A DNA stretch of 54,814 nt from a gamma proteobacterium HTCC2207 (GCA_905182265.1 CAJJAO010000022.1:1-54814), one strand, 5' to 3'. Shown: positions 1 through 8,858, counted from the first letter of the stretch. A program made the numbers and translations. Notes: a model not told the origin generated them from the letters alone.

Positions 1-4
1 ACAT
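1..4 (-). CDS. rpsB: Probable first codon of rpsB (30S ribosomal protein S2), cut by window edge
   Basis: Only an ATG (minus strand, complement of 2-4) and the first base of codon 2 (T) are inside the window. It is preceded on the minus strand by a good ribosome binding site (AAGAGG, seven bases upstream). The call rests on context: in gammaproteobacteria rpsB lies divergent to map, S2 proteins of Pseudomonas-like species begin Met-Ser (a codion beginning with T would fit), and the upstream DNA looks like a structured ribosomal-protein leader. No coding sequence can be checked here. Confidence 0.45.
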
Positions 5-156
5 AAGATTTCCTCTTGGGGTTAAGCCTCCACATCCCCCAATGATCAACCAATATAAGCATGTTAATTTGCCGCTTAAAAGGCACCCAGAACATCGTGT
101 CGGAATGTGTGTGTCGTTTAGTTTCAATTTACCGCTGCAAGGACATCCCTACAACG
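5..156 (-). promoter_or_regulatory. Putative structured 5' leader of rpsB
   Basis: Reading the minus strand, the stretch just before the ATG contains a GGGG...CCCC hairpin enclosing GATGTGGAGGCTTAA (complement of about 19-43), followed by AAGAGG and the start codon. S2 autoregulates its own mRNA through a leader structure in gammaproteobacteria, and the GTGGAGGCTTAA-type loop resembles what I remember of such leaders. A 63-residue plus-strand frame at 42-233 has no family resemblance and is not taken as a gene. Confidence 0.4.
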
Positions 157-162
157 GCGCGC

Positions 163-191
163 TTTATACCATAACCACAGAGCCATATAAA
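163..191 (-). promoter_or_regulatory. Candidate sigma70 promoter for rpsB, GC-rich discriminator
   Basis: On the minus strand a -10 box TATAAA (complement of 163-168) lies 17 bases after TTTATA (complement of 186-191, 4 of 6 to the -35 consensus). It is followed by GCGCGCC, the GC-rich discriminator typical of stringently controlled translation genes. Transcription would start near 156 and run leftwards into the presumed rpsB leader. Confidence 0.45.
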
Positions 192-356
192 GCAAAAACG
201 CACACAAACTACAACGACCTAACCGCCTCCTAGCCAAGCATTGGCGGGCAAAATGTTCACAATTGCAATTTCGCCTATGAAATTACCCCCAAACACTCCC
301 TCAAAGGGTCATAGATGGGTACAATACTGCCATTATTAAGTCCCTTGAGATCAACA

Positions 357-1127
357 ATGACTGTAGAGCTTCGTACCCCAGATCAAATTGCAAAAATGCG
401 TGTAGCCGGCAGGCTGGCAGCCGAAGTGCTCGAACTAATCGGTGAGTATGTGGTTCCCGGCGTCACCACCGAAGAGCTCGACCGAATCTGCCATGAACAT
501 ATAGTCAATGTACAGAAGTCTATTCCAGCCTGCCTAGGCTACCGCGGCTTTCCAAAATCTGTTTGCACTTCGGTCAATCAGGTCGTCTGCCACGGAATAC
601 CTGCCGACAAAAAGATTCTTAAGAATGGCGATATCATCAATATTGATGTCACTGTTATCAAAGACGGTTGGTACGGAGATACCAGTAAGATGTATCAAGT
701 TGGCACTGTGGCCAGCCATGCCGAGCGACTTATCAAAGTATCCCAAGAGTGCATGTATAAAGGTATTGAAATGGTTCGCCCCGGAGTACGTCTGGGTGAT
801 ATCGGCCATGCAATCCAAACCCATGCAGAAGCTAACTATTATTCCGTTGTCCGCGACTACTGTGGCCACGGCATAGGGCCTGAGTTTCATCAGGAGCCAC
901 AAATACTGCATTACGGGCGTCCCGGCACCGGACTCGAGCTTTTAGAAGGCATGACTTTTACCATCGAACCGATGATCAATGCAGGCAAGCACCAAACCAA
1001 GCTCAAACGTGATGGCTGGACCGTTGAAACTCTGGACGGGCGACTCTCATCCCAGTGGGAGCACACCATGCTAGTCACCGCAGATGGTGTTGAAGTATTT
1101 ACCGCTCGCGGTGAAGAATCTTTCTAA
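357..1127 (+). CDS. map: Type I methionine aminopeptidase
   Basis: Cytoplasmic metalloenzyme removing the initiator methionine from nascent proteins. The 256-residue product has the pita-bread fold signatures and the five metal ligands of the family: Asp in NIDVTV, Asp in YGDTSK, His in CGHGIG, Glu in TIEPM and Glu in WEHTM. The frame is open from an ATG at 315, itself preceded by AAGGG, but homologues such as E. coli Map begin at the position of MTVELRTPDQ, so 357 is preferred; the 14-residue extension is the alternative. It is divergent from the presumed rpsB and leads the map-glnD-dapC-dapD series typical of Pseudomonas-like gammaproteobacteria. Confidence 0.95.
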   Translation: MTVELRTPDQIAKMRVAGRLAAEVLELIGEYVVPGVTTEELDRICHEHIVNVQKSIPACLGYRGFPKSVCTSVNQVVCHGIPADKKILKNGDIINIDVTVIKDGWYGDTSKMYQVGTVASHAERLIKVSQECMYKGIEMVRPGVRLGDIGHAIQTHAEANYYSVVRDYCGHGIGPEFHQEPQILHYGRPGTGLELLEGMTFTIEPMINAGKHQTKLKRDGWTVETLDGRLSSQWEHTMLVTADGVEVFTARGEESF

Positions 1128-1151
1128 CTTTTGCCTCCTAAAGTCTATCCC

Positions 1152-1205
1152 TAGCCTGACTTTAGCCTGACTTTAGCCTGACTTTAGCCTGACTTTAGCC
1201 TAGCC
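1152..1205. repeat. Four tandem copies of TGACTTTAGCC between map and glnD
   Basis: Perfect 11-nt units at 1157-1167, 1168-1178, 1179-1189 and 1190-1200, with TAGCC partial units on both sides. It starts 30 bases after the map stop codon. Because 11 is not a multiple of three, the TGA and TAG inside the unit fall in every frame. It is one of many short-period arrays at gene ends in this window. Confidence 0.97.
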
Positions 1206-1244
1206 CAAGTCTGCCCTTCAATCACAGCACGAGAATGTAAAACA

Positions 1245-3947
1245 ATGTTAGCCAACACTGTAGCCCTCCGGCCCGAACTTATGAGCCCAATGTTCTTTGA
1301 CCAAAAGCGCTTTGCCGCTGACTTGGTCGAAGGCGATCCTGTTACCGTGTTCCGCAACGCCCTGGCCGCTGCTCAAAGCCACTTCAATAATCGCTTTCAC
1401 GAGGGTGAAGAAGTACATAGGCTGGTTAATGAAGCCGCGCAATTCGCTGATCTTATTCTTGACTATGCCTGGAGTCGCTTTGAGTGGGACGACAATATTA
1501 GTCTTCTTGCCGTTGGAGGCTATGGCCGCGGAGAGCTGCACCCGCATTCCGACATCGACCTGCTTATTCTGATGCGCCGCAATCGGCCACAAAAATATCG
1601 CGAGAGTATCGAACAGTTCCTAACTTTTTTATGGGATATTCAACTCAAGATAGGCCACAGCGTCCGCTCTCTCGCCCAATGCGTAGAAGAAGCCAAAGCC
1701 GACATCACCGTCGCAACCAACCTCATGGAAACCAGGCTGCTATGCGGCGATGAAGCATTGCGCGAAATAATGCTAAAAAAGACCGGGCCCAACAAAATAT
1801 GGTCATCGAGCAATTTTTATCGCGGCAAAATTGACGAGCAAAGTGCCCGTCACCGCAAACACGATGATACCGAGTACAACCTCGAACCCAACGTAAAGGA
1901 AGCCCCGGGTGGACTGCGAGATATTCAGCTAATCAACTGGACCGCCAAGCGACACTTTCAAGTTGATCGACGCTCCCAGCTAGTGCATGCAGGGTTTTTA
2001 TCTGACGAAGAATATTTAACCCTACGCCGGGAAGAAGAATTTCTGTGGAAGGTTCGCTACGGCCTGCATCTTATTGCCGACCGCCCAGAAGAGCGCCTAC
2101 TCTTTGATTACCAACGTAAGCTTGCCACCATGTTTGGCTATACCGATAGCCCAGGGCGACTCGGTGTCGAGAAGTTTATGCAGCGCTACTACCGCGCAGT
2201 GCTATCGATTCGCGAGCTCACCGATGTACTCTTACAGTATCTCGACGAAGCGATCTATCAAAAAGATAAAACTAAACGAGTGGTACCCATTAATGACCGT
2301 TTTGTCATTCGTGACAACTATTTGGATACCACCAGCGAGACAGTCTTTATAGATAGGCCCTCGGCCCTACTTGAACTCTTTGTCATTGCAGGTGAAAACG
2401 AAAATGTCACCGGCATTCGCGCCTCAACCATTAGGCAGATTCGCCTGCATAGAAATTTGATCAACGACGATTTCAGAGCCGACCCTGTTAATCGGGAACT
2501 CTTTATGCGCCTACTGCGGGCTCCCTACATGCTGTCAATCCAGCTACAGCGTATGAATCGCTACGGCATTCTCGGCAGTTATCTTCCCGAGTTCGGAAAA
2601 ATTGTCGGCCAGACCCAGCACGATCTTTTCCATATCTATCCAGTAGATGTGCACACGTTAGAAGTGGTGCGCAATATTAGGCGCCTGACTCGCCCGGAAG
2701 TCGCTGAGCAATTCCCTGTTTGCGCCCACATCTTTAAGAATTTACCTAAACCAGAACTACTTATTATTGCAGCTCTCTATCATGACGTGGCCAAAGGTCG
2801 TGGTGGTGATCATTCGATACTTGGCGCCAAGGACATTGCAGAGTTCGGCGAACGCCACGGTCTGCGATCTCAAGAAATAAAATTACTCCAATGGCTGGTT
2901 GAAAATCACCTTCTGATGTCCACAGTCTCCCAGCGGGAAGACACATCTGATCCAGACGTGATTTACAAGTTTGCCAAACACTGTGGTGACATGTGGCATC
3001 TCGACTTGCTCTATGTACTCACGGTAGCCGACATTAACGCAACCAACCCCAGGCTCTGGACAGACTGGAAAGGCTTGTTGATGCGCAACCTGTATTTCGA
3101 AACCAAGCGTGCACTGCAACAGGGCCTTGGTGTTCCCATCGACAAGTCAGATTGGGTCGAGTACGCCAAAACAGCCGCACTTCGCCTGTTAAATGAACAG
3201 CAGATTACCGAGCAGCAAGCACTTAGCGTGTGGAATGATGTCGATGAAGAATTTTTCCTGCGCGAGCGCGTCGAAGACATCGCCAGCTTTACTCAAGCGA
3301 TTGCTGCTAACGACAATATCGACGACCCAGTTATTCTTATGCGAGATGTCGGCGTCGAAGTTCCTGTAGCCACACAAATATTTGTTCACGCCACAGATCA
3401 ACAAAATATTTTTGCCATTATTGCGGCGGTACTAGACCAGCTGCAACTCAACATTCAGGACGCTCGATTACACACGACTAACGACAATCGTGCCTTTGAT
3501 GTGTTCTATGTTCTGGACGACAATGACCAGCCTATTGGCAAAGACACTAACCTCTGCAAGTTGGTAATTGATACCATTAATCAAGGCATTACAGACCCCA
3601 GCAGTGTTAGCTTTGATATCTCGCGTCGCACCCCTCGACAGCTAAAAAACTTCACATTAAAAACTGTGACTTCTCTGGTCAATGACAGCGAAACCAATAC
3701 CTCAATACTCGAAGTTGTTACGCCTGATCGCCCTGGGCTATTAGCGCATCTAGCTAGCATATTTTTGCGCTATGGGCTCAACCTTTACAATGCAAAAATT
3801 ACTACTTTGGGCGAGCGTGTAGAAGATACTTTTTATCTGACTGATTACAACCACGAATCACTGACAGATGTAGGCTTTGGTGAAAATCTGCAGCAGACAA
3901 TCTGTAATGAATTAGATTCTCGTAATATTCCAGACAAGCAGGATTGA
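1245..3947 (+). CDS. glnD: [Protein-PII] uridylyltransferase / uridylyl-removing enzyme GlnD
   Basis: Bifunctional nitrogen sensor that uridylylates PII when glutamine is low and deuridylylates it when glutamine is high. The 900-residue length is normal. Domains in order: nucleotidyltransferase with GGYGRGELHPHSDIDL (residues 91-106, catalytic Asp103 and Asp105), a helical domain, an HD hydrolase domain with YHDVAKGRGGDHS near residue 510, and two ACT domains (roughly 710-790 and 825-895). The ATG at 1245 has only a weak purine-rich site upstream. It lies 117 bases after map, with a tandem repeat between. The co-location with lysine biosynthesis genes is the usual Pseudomonas-type arrangement. 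Confidence 0.96.
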   Translation: MLANTVALRPELMSPMFFDQKRFAADLVEGDPVTVFRNALAAAQSHFNNRFHEGEEVHRLVNEAAQFADLILDYAWSRFEWDDNISLLAVGGYGRGELHPHSDIDLLILMRRNRPQKYRESIEQFLTFLWDIQLKIGHSVRSLAQCVEEAKADITVATNLMETRLLCGDEALREIMLKKTGPNKIWSSSNFYRGKIDEQSARHRKHDDTEYNLEPNVKEAPGGLRDIQLINWTAKRHFQVDRRSQLVHAGFLSDEEYLTLRREEEFLWKVRYGLHLIADRPEERLLFDYQRKLATMFGYTDSPGRLGVEKFMQRYYRAVLSIRELTDVLLQYLDEAIYQKDKTKRVVPINDRFVIRDNYLDTTSETVFIDRPSALLELFVIAGENENVTGIRASTIRQIRLHRNLINDDFRADPVNRELFMRLLRAPYMLSIQLQRMNRYGILGSYLPEFGKIVGQTQHDLFHIYPVDVHTLEVVRNIRRLTRPEVAEQFPVCAHIFKNLPKPELLIIAALYHDVAKGRGGDHSILGAKDIAEFGERHGLRSQEIKLLQWLVENHLLMSTVSQREDTSDPDVIYKFAKHCGDMWHLDLLYVLTVADINATNPRLWTDWKGLLMRNLYFETKRALQQGLGVPIDKSDWVEYAKTAALRLLNEQQITEQQALSVWNDVDEEFFLRERVEDIASFTQAIAANDNIDDPVILMRDVGVEVPVATQIFVHATDQQNIFAIIAAVLDQLQLNIQDARLHTTNDNRAFDVFYVLDDNDQPIGKDTNLCKLVIDTINQGITDPSSVSFDISRRTPRQLKNFTLKTVTSLVNDSETNTSILEVVTPDRPGLLAHLASIFLRYGLNLYNAKITTLGERVEDTFYLTDYNHESLTDVGFGENLQQTICNELDSRNIPDKQD

Positions 3948-3950
3948 GAA

Positions 3951-4013
3951 ATGCCTACCAAAAAAACAAGCAAAAGTTTAGCGACCCAATTGCAGGCGTA
4001 CAATGAACTCTAA
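3951..4013 (+). CDS. Possible 20-residue peptide ORF between glnD and dapC
   Basis: An ATG three bases after the glnD stop, preceded by AGGATTGAGA, opens a 20-codon frame (MPTKKTSKSLATQLQAYNEL) that ends at 4013, overlapping the dapC start codon (4003) in another frame. It is lysine-rich and matches no family I know. It could be a real small protein, a translational coupler for dapC, or chance. Low confidence. Confidence 0.2.
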   Translation: MPTKKTSKSLATQLQAYNEL

Positions 4014-5208
4014 TTTACAGCAGCTGCACCCCTACCCCTTTGAGAAACTTAAGCAACTTAAGGCAGGCATCGAGCCACCCAAAGATTTAAGCCATATAGC
4101 ACTATCTATTGGCGAACCAAAGCACCCAGCTCCAGAATTTGTCAAACAGAAATTGCGCGATAGCATAGACAAACTCGCCCTGTACCCAACCACCAAAGGC
4201 AGCCTAGAACTCCGTGAAACTATTAGCCGTTGGCTTGAGGTGCGCTTTTCGTTGCCCCACCTTGCCATAGACCCAGAGGCTAATGTGCTGCCCGTTGCAG
4301 GCACCAGAGAAGCATTATTTGCCTTTACCCAAGCGGTGATCGATACCAGCACCCATAAGCCTGTGGTGATCTCACCTAACCCGTTTTATCAAATTTATGA
4401 AGGGGCAGCCATACTCGCTGGCGCCGAGCCCTATTATCTCGACTGCCGATCTGAGTTAGGTTTTATTCCAGACTTAAGCACTGTGCCCGAAGTGATTTGG
4501 CAGCGCTGTCAGCTGTTACAGATTTGCTCGCCTGGCAATCCCACAGGCGCAGTCATGTCCCTAGCCGACTACGAGCAGGCCATCGAACTCGCCGATAAAT
4601 ATAATTTCATTCTGTCCAGCGACGAATGCTATTCCGAAGTCTATTTGCAGGAAGACAATCCCCCTCTTGGCCTATTAGATGCCTGCCAGCAATTGGGCCG
4701 TACAGATTTTAATCGCTGTGTTGTGTTTCACAGCCTGTCGAAGCGCTCCAATTTACCGGGTCTAAGATCAGGGTTTATAGCCGGCGACGCAAAGGTACTA
4801 GAGGCCTTTTTAAGTTACCGCACCTATCATGGCTGTGCTATGTCGCTCCCTATTCAAGAAGCCTCTATTGCAGCCTGGAGCGACGAGGCCCATGTTGTAA
4901 CCAATCGCACTGCTTACCGAAAAAAGTTTGCCGCCGTCACCGATATTTTGCGCGGCACCTTAGAGTTTACGGATCCTAATGCCAGCTTTTATCTGTGGCC
5001 AAAAACGCCCATAGACGATGAACAATTTGCTCGCGGCCTTTACGCCCAACAAAATGTTACCGTGCTACCTGGACAGTATTTGTCACGACAGACAGCCACC
5101 GGTAATCCCGGACAAAACCGGGTGCGCATGGCCCTAGTCGCTGATATCGATGAATGTATTGAAGCCGCTAAACGTATTGTGCGCTATGTCGAAAGTCTCT
5201 CTGAATGA
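4003..5208 (+). CDS. dapC: Succinyldiaminopimelate aminotransferase (DapC type)
   Basis: PLP-dependent fold-type I aminotransferase making N-succinyl-LL-2,6-diaminopimelate from the 2-amino-6-oxo precursor in lysine and peptidoglycan biosynthesis. The 401-residue protein shows the cofactor motifs SPGNPTG (176-182), the Asp of SSDECYSE (about 207) and the Schiff-base lysine in SLSKRSNLPG (Lys247). The N-terminal signature LHPYPFEKL followed by SIGEPKHPAP is that of gammaproteobacterial DapC rather than AspC or ArgD. dapD, two genes downstream, makes the succinylated substrate's precursor, which strengthens the call. An AGG lies six bases before the ATG, and the upstream 20-codon ORF overlaps the start. 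Confidence 0.92.
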   Translation: MNSNLQQLHPYPFEKLKQLKAGIEPPKDLSHIALSIGEPKHPAPEFVKQKLRDSIDKLALYPTTKGSLELRETISRWLEVRFSLPHLAIDPEANVLPVAGTREALFAFTQAVIDTSTHKPVVISPNPFYQIYEGAAILAGAEPYYLDCRSELGFIPDLSTVPEVIWQRCQLLQICSPGNPTGAVMSLADYEQAIELADKYNFILSSDECYSEVYLQEDNPPLGLLDACQQLGRTDFNRCVVFHSLSKRSNLPGLRSGFIAGDAKVLEAFLSYRTYHGCAMSLPIQEASIAAWSDEAHVVTNRTAYRKKFAAVTDILRGTLEFTDPNASFYLWPKTPIDDEQFARGLYAQQNVTVLPGQYLSRQTATGNPGQNRVRMALVADIDECIEAAKRIVRYVESLSE

Positions 5209-5269
5209 AAAAAATTAGCAGCCATTCGATTAGCAAGAGGTCCCTAATGATTAAAACGAGGCCATCAGT

Positions 5270-5923
5270 ATGCTGAAAAAACAGCGGGCAGAGTTTATTT
5301 TACAGAGACTTAATGAGCTGTACCCAGAGACTCCAGTGCCCCTCGACCATAACAATAACTTCGAGTTATTAGTCGCTGTTCTGCTCAGTGCCCAGTGCAC
5401 CGACATTCGTGTCAATATTGTTACACCAGCCCTGTTTGCTCTTGCCGACAACGCCTCTGATATGCAGCACGTACCCCTCGACAGCATCTATAAAATAGTA
5501 CGCCCCTGCGGCCTGGCTCCACAAAAATCAAGCGCCATATCCAAGCTGTCAAAAATCCTGGTGGACAACTATGGGGGCGAAGTACCGGATGACTGGACAG
5601 CTCTTGAGTCACTGCCGGGGGTCGGTCATAAAACTGCCGGAGTAGTAATGTCCCAGGGATTTGGCCACCCTGCCTTCCCTGTCGACACCCACATCCATCG
5701 TTTGGCGCAACGCTGGGGTCTTACCAAGGGTAAGAATGTAACCAAGACCGAAGCGGACTTAAAAAAACTATTTCCCCGTGAAGAGTGGAACGCGCTGCAC
5801 CTACAAATTATTTTTTATGGCCGCGAGTTCTGCTCCGCCCATGGCTGTGATGGCCGAGTATGCGATATCTGTACCACCTGCTACCCCAATCGTAAAAACC
5901 CGTTTGTCGCGCACAAACCATGA
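5270..5923 (+). CDS. nth: Endonuclease III (Nth), base-excision DNA glycosylase/AP lyase
   Basis: Removes oxidised pyrimidines and nicks abasic sites. The 217-residue protein has the HhH-GPD core: LPGVGHKTAG with catalytic Lys121 and PVDTHIHRLA with catalytic Asp139. The iron-sulfur loop is unusual: cysteines at 188, 193, 198, 201 and 204, i.e. C-X9-C-X2-C-X2-C (with an extra Cys193) instead of the C-X6-C-X2-C-X5-C of E. coli Nth. GAGG lies nine bases before the ATG. The gene sits inside the dapC-dapD series, where Pseudomonas-like genomes usually lack it, so local insertion or transfer is possible; base composition is not obviously different. Confidence 0.92.
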   Translation: MLKKQRAEFILQRLNELYPETPVPLDHNNNFELLVAVLLSAQCTDIRVNIVTPALFALADNASDMQHVPLDSIYKIVRPCGLAPQKSSAISKLSKILVDNYGGEVPDDWTALESLPGVGHKTAGVVMSQGFGHPAFPVDTHIHRLAQRWGLTKGKNVTKTEADLKKLFPREEWNALHLQIIFYGREFCSAHGCDGRVCDICTTCYPNRKNPFVAHKP

Positions 5924-6015
5924 CAGCTTTGCTATGCTTAACGCTTGAGAGCTGGTCTTAAATATTTTAGATAGCCTTTTTTATTAGCTATTTTATCTAA
6001 CAAGGAAGAACCAAC

Positions 6016-6360
6016 GTGATAACAGTATTCGGCATCAAAAATTGCGATACCATCAAAAAGGCTCGCAACTGGCTCACCGACCATAGCATCGACTATCAAT
6101 TTCACGATGTGCGCACCGATGGTATCGATGCTGAAAAAATCGAGTACTGGATCGAACAGGCTGGCTGGGAGAGCGTTTTAAATCGTCGTGGCACCACATG
6201 GCGCAAGCTCGACAGCAGTATTCAAGAGACCATTAATGCAGACACCGTAACCGCCCTTCTGCTAGAGCACCCGGCTATGATCAAGCGCCCGGTCCTCGAT
6301 GTGGATGGCGCTATCACCATTGGCTTTAAAGCCGATCAATACCAAACAATTTTTAACTAA
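6016..6360 (+). CDS. ArsC/Spx-family reductase (YffB-like)
   Basis: A 114-residue thioredoxin-fold protein of the ArsC/Spx superfamily. The motif GIKNCDTIKKA places the conserved cysteine at residue 10; the later CXXC of Spx is absent, as in YffB. The family may act as glutathione-dependent reductases but the physiological substrate is unknown. The start is GTG, preceded by a strong AAGGAAG eight bases upstream. In many gammaproteobacteria a yffB-like gene sits beside dapE or dapD, and here it is 17 bases before dapD, suggesting co-transcription. Confidence 0.85.
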   Translation: MITVFGIKNCDTIKKARNWLTDHSIDYQFHDVRTDGIDAEKIEYWIEQAGWESVLNRRGTTWRKLDSSIQETINADTVTALLLEHPAMIKRPVLDVDGAITIGFKADQYQTIFN

Positions 6361-6377
6361 TATTAAAGAGTAAATCC

Positions 6378-7400
6378 ATGAGTAATCTATACAGTTTCGC
6401 TATAGGTGTTGGCACTAAAAATAGTCGCGGCGAATGGCTGGAAGTTTTTTACCCAGCACCATTATTAAATCCAGATACTACCCTTGGGGATATTCTCAAG
6501 GTTAGCTTAGGAATAGACTCCGGTGAAATTGAACCCAGCCTTGAACAGCTAGCGAGCCTGCAGTCGGCTCTGCGCCACAATGGCTTTACCGAGTTAGCCG
6601 CTGACATTGCCCTGCTGGCAGAGTCCAATCGTCCCGTGGTCGCAGTTATGTTGTCCCAAGACAGCGCACCAACCACGGTACCTGAAAGCTACTTAAAATT
6701 GCACCTGCTGAGTCATCGCCTAGTGAAACCCCATGGCACAGACCTTACCGGCATTTTTGGCGCACTAAAAAATGTTGCTTGGACCAGTGCTGGCGCCATA
6801 GACATTGATGAGCTGCCAGAGCGCCTGCTACAGGCTCGCATGGCAGGACAGGTTCTCAGCGTAAACTGTGTTGATAAGTTTCCCAAGATGGTGGATTACG
6901 TTGTGCCTTCAGGTATTCGTATCGCCGACCCCTCTAGGGTGAGACTGGGAGCCTATGTAGGTGAAGGCACCACAGTTATGCATGAGGGCTTTATTAACTT
7001 TAACGCCGGCACCATGGGCCCGAATATGGTCGAAGGTCGCGTTTCTGCAGGAGTATTCTGTGGAGCTGGATCTGACGTTGGTGGCGGAGCATCTATTATG
7101 GGAACCCTCTCCGGCGGCGGCAGCATGGTAATTGCCCTAGGCGAGAAATGCCTACTTGGTGCAAACTCTGGCCTTGGTATATCTCTCGGAGATCGCTGTA
7201 CATTAGAAGCTGGTCTGTATATTACCGCTGGCACCATTGTCACTATGCTTGATGATCAGAAGCAGCCCACCGGCAAAGTAAAAGCTCGCGAGCTTTCCGG
7301 TAAAAGTGATTTGTTGTTTAGACGCAATTCGGTTACCGGTACTGTTGAATGCCTAACTAACAAGAGTGCAGTTGAGCTTAACGCAGCGCTTCACGCTTAA
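6378..7400 (+). CDS. dapD: 2,3,4,5-tetrahydropyridine-2,6-dicarboxylate N-succinyltransferase
   Basis: Transfers succinyl from succinyl-CoA to tetrahydrodipicolinate, the step before DapC. The 340-residue length is that of the longer Pseudomonas-type DapD (E. coli DapD is about 274). The central part (about 180-290) is a left-handed beta-helix of hexapeptide repeats rich in Gly and Ala, with the substrate loop around GGGASIMGTLSGGGSMV. The gene has AAAGAG before the ATG and is followed directly by a strong terminator, closing the map-dapD block. Confidence 0.95.
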   Translation: MSNLYSFAIGVGTKNSRGEWLEVFYPAPLLNPDTTLGDILKVSLGIDSGEIEPSLEQLASLQSALRHNGFTELAADIALLAESNRPVVAVMLSQDSAPTTVPESYLKLHLLSHRLVKPHGTDLTGIFGALKNVAWTSAGAIDIDELPERLLQARMAGQVLSVNCVDKFPKMVDYVVPSGIRIADPSRVRLGAYVGEGTTVMHEGFINFNAGTMGPNMVEGRVSAGVFCGAGSDVGGGASIMGTLSGGGSMVIALGEKCLLGANSGLGISLGDRCTLEAGLYITAGTIVTMLDDQKQPTGKVKARELSGKSDLLFRRNSVTGTVECLTNKSAVELNAALHA

Positions 7401-7410
7401 AATTATGCAT

Positions 7411-7451
7411 AAAAAAATGGCGGGGAGTTTTGCTCCTCGCCATTTTTTTTG
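7411..7451. terminator. Bidirectional intrinsic terminator after dapD
   Basis: A seven-base A run, an 11-bp stem (7417-7427 with 7433-7443, one G-T wobble) around loop TTTTG, then a run of eight T. It would serve dapD on the plus strand and, through the A run, the convergent reductase on the minus strand. Confidence 0.93.
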
Positions 7452-7504
7452 ACCTATTTGACCTATTTGACCTATTTGACCTATTTGAGCTATTTGAGCT
7501 AAGT
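7451..7504. repeat. Six 9-nt tandem units GACCTATTT / GAGCTATTT
   Basis: Four perfect GACCTATTT units (7451-7486), then GAGCTATTT (7487-7495) and GAGCTAAGT (7496-7504). The array sits between the terminator and the 3' end of the reductase gene at 7521. Confidence 0.96.
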
Positions 7505-7520
7505 AGCCCCTCAGGTCTGA

Positions 7521-8858
7521 TTAAGCACCCAAGATACTCTGTCCACAGACTCTCACCACATTGCCATTGATACCCGCAGCCTGAGGGCTGACAAAAAAGC
7601 CAATCACTTCTGCGACATCAATAGGTAAGCCGCCCTGTCCCAATGAAGAAAGTCGCCGGCCCATCTGTCGAGTCACAAAGGGAATCGCTGCGGTCATCTG
7701 AGTTTCAATAAACCCTGGCGCTACTGCATTAATTGTAATACCTCGTGAGGCGCAGGCTTGAGCTGAGGTCTCCACCATGCCAATCACCGCCGACTTAGAA
7801 AAGGCATAATTAGTCTGCCCAACATTACCGGCAATACCACTGATCGAGGCGACGCCAACAATTTTGCCGCCATTATCGAGAAGCTCTGTTTCAAGCAGTG
7901 CAGTATTAATACGCTGCACACTTCCCAAATTAACCTGCATGAGCATATTCCACTGGTGATCGGTCATGCGCGATAACATTTTGTCTCTGGTGACACCGGC
8001 ATTGTGAATAATGCCATGGAGAGACGAAGTCTGAGCGGAACAAAAGTCCCGCAGAATAGTTGCCGCACCTTCGCTGGTGATATCCAAAGGTAGTGCCAAC
8101 CCGCCCAGCCTTGTCATGGTGGCTCTAAGTTCCTCTTCCGCCTGGGGCACATCAACACCAATAACAATGGCGCCATCTCTGGCCAGCACCTCGGCAATCG
8201 CCAAGCCAATACCTCGCGCTGCACCAGTGACTACTAGCATCTTGCCAAGTAATGGCTGCGTCCAATCCGCCGCCATCGCCGCAACTGGTTTGCTGCTGGT
8301 TAATATCTGCGCATTCATAAAGGCAGAGCCACCAGAGAGTAGAAATCGTAACGGCGCTTCTATAGCAGTATCACCGCCATTATCGACCATCAATAAATTG
8401 GCAGTCGAACCATTTCGTCCAATCTCTTTAGCCAGTGATTTAATAAAACCATGCAGACCGCGCTGCACGGCACCCTGTTCAGAGTTGGCCGCCGCGCTGG
8501 GCTTTAAGCCAATCACAATGACTCGGCCACAGGCTGCCAGTGATTTGATATGCTGATGAAAAAATTCGTAGAGCTCTGTGCTTTGCTCCGCTGTGGCAAT
8601 GCCAGAAGCATCATAAATAAGGTGGCGTTTTTCTGTGACAAGAGGGTCACTGATCTGCATGGACGTGTCCTGCAAAGAAGATCCAATTTGGTCGGCGAAT
8701 AGAGCACCCAGACTAGCCCCTAAAAGTACCTGACCACTTAGCTTATGGGGTTGCTCTGGGTCCTCACGCACTAGAGCTACAGGCTCTGGTAATCCCATGG
8801 CAGAAAAGAGTTTTTTTCCCAGCGCCGAGTTGGCAAGTTCCAAATAGGTATCAGACAT
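7521..8858 (-). CDS. High-molecular-weight 3-oxoacyl-(ACP/CoA) reductase, FabG4-like SDR
   Basis: A 445-residue protein with two halves: an N-terminal degenerate nucleotide-fold domain (1-200) and a C-terminal classical short-chain dehydrogenase with TGAARGIG (211-218), HNAG (285-288) and catalytic Ser340, Tyr351 and Lys355 (YAFSK). This architecture is that of HMwFabG/FabG4, an NADH-dependent 3-oxoacyl-CoA reductase studied in mycobacteria, clearly longer than the ~245-residue FabG. AGGAAA precedes the ATG. It is divergent from a thiolase (9035), a neighbour combination also found in mycobacteria (fabG4-fadA2), so the pair probably performs reversible 3-ketoacyl-CoA chemistry. Confidence 0.85.
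   Translation of the reverse strand: MSDTYLELANSALGKKLFSAMGLPEPVALVREDPEQPHKLSGQVLLGASLGALFADQIGSSLQDTSMQISDPLVTEKRHLIYDASGIATAEQSTELYEFFHQHIKSLAACGRVIVIGLKPSAAANSEQGAVQRGLHGFIKSLAKEIGRNGSTANLLMVDNGGDTAIEAPLRFLLSGGSAFMNAQILTSSKPVAAMAADWTQPLLGKMLVVTGAARGIGLAIAEVLARDGAIVIGVDVPQAEEELRATMTRLGGLALPLDITSEGAATILRDFCSAQTSSLHGIIHNAGVTRDKMLSRMTDHQWNMLMQVNLGSVQRINTALLETELLDNGGKIVGVASISGIAGNVGQTNYAFSKSAVIGMVETSAQACASRGITINAVAPGFIETQMTAAIPFVTRQMGRRLSSLGQGGLPIDVAEVIGFFVSPQAAGINGNVVRVCGQSILGA

Noticed and set aside
42..233. 63-residue plus-strand ORF before map
   Set aside because: No family resemblance; it lies over the presumed rpsB leader and promoter on the other strand, which explain the sequence better.
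534..911. 125-residue ORF antisense to map
   Set aside because: Shadow of the map coding frame; no ribosome site or family match. Similar shadows (for example 8077-8556 and 34541-35029) were also dropped.
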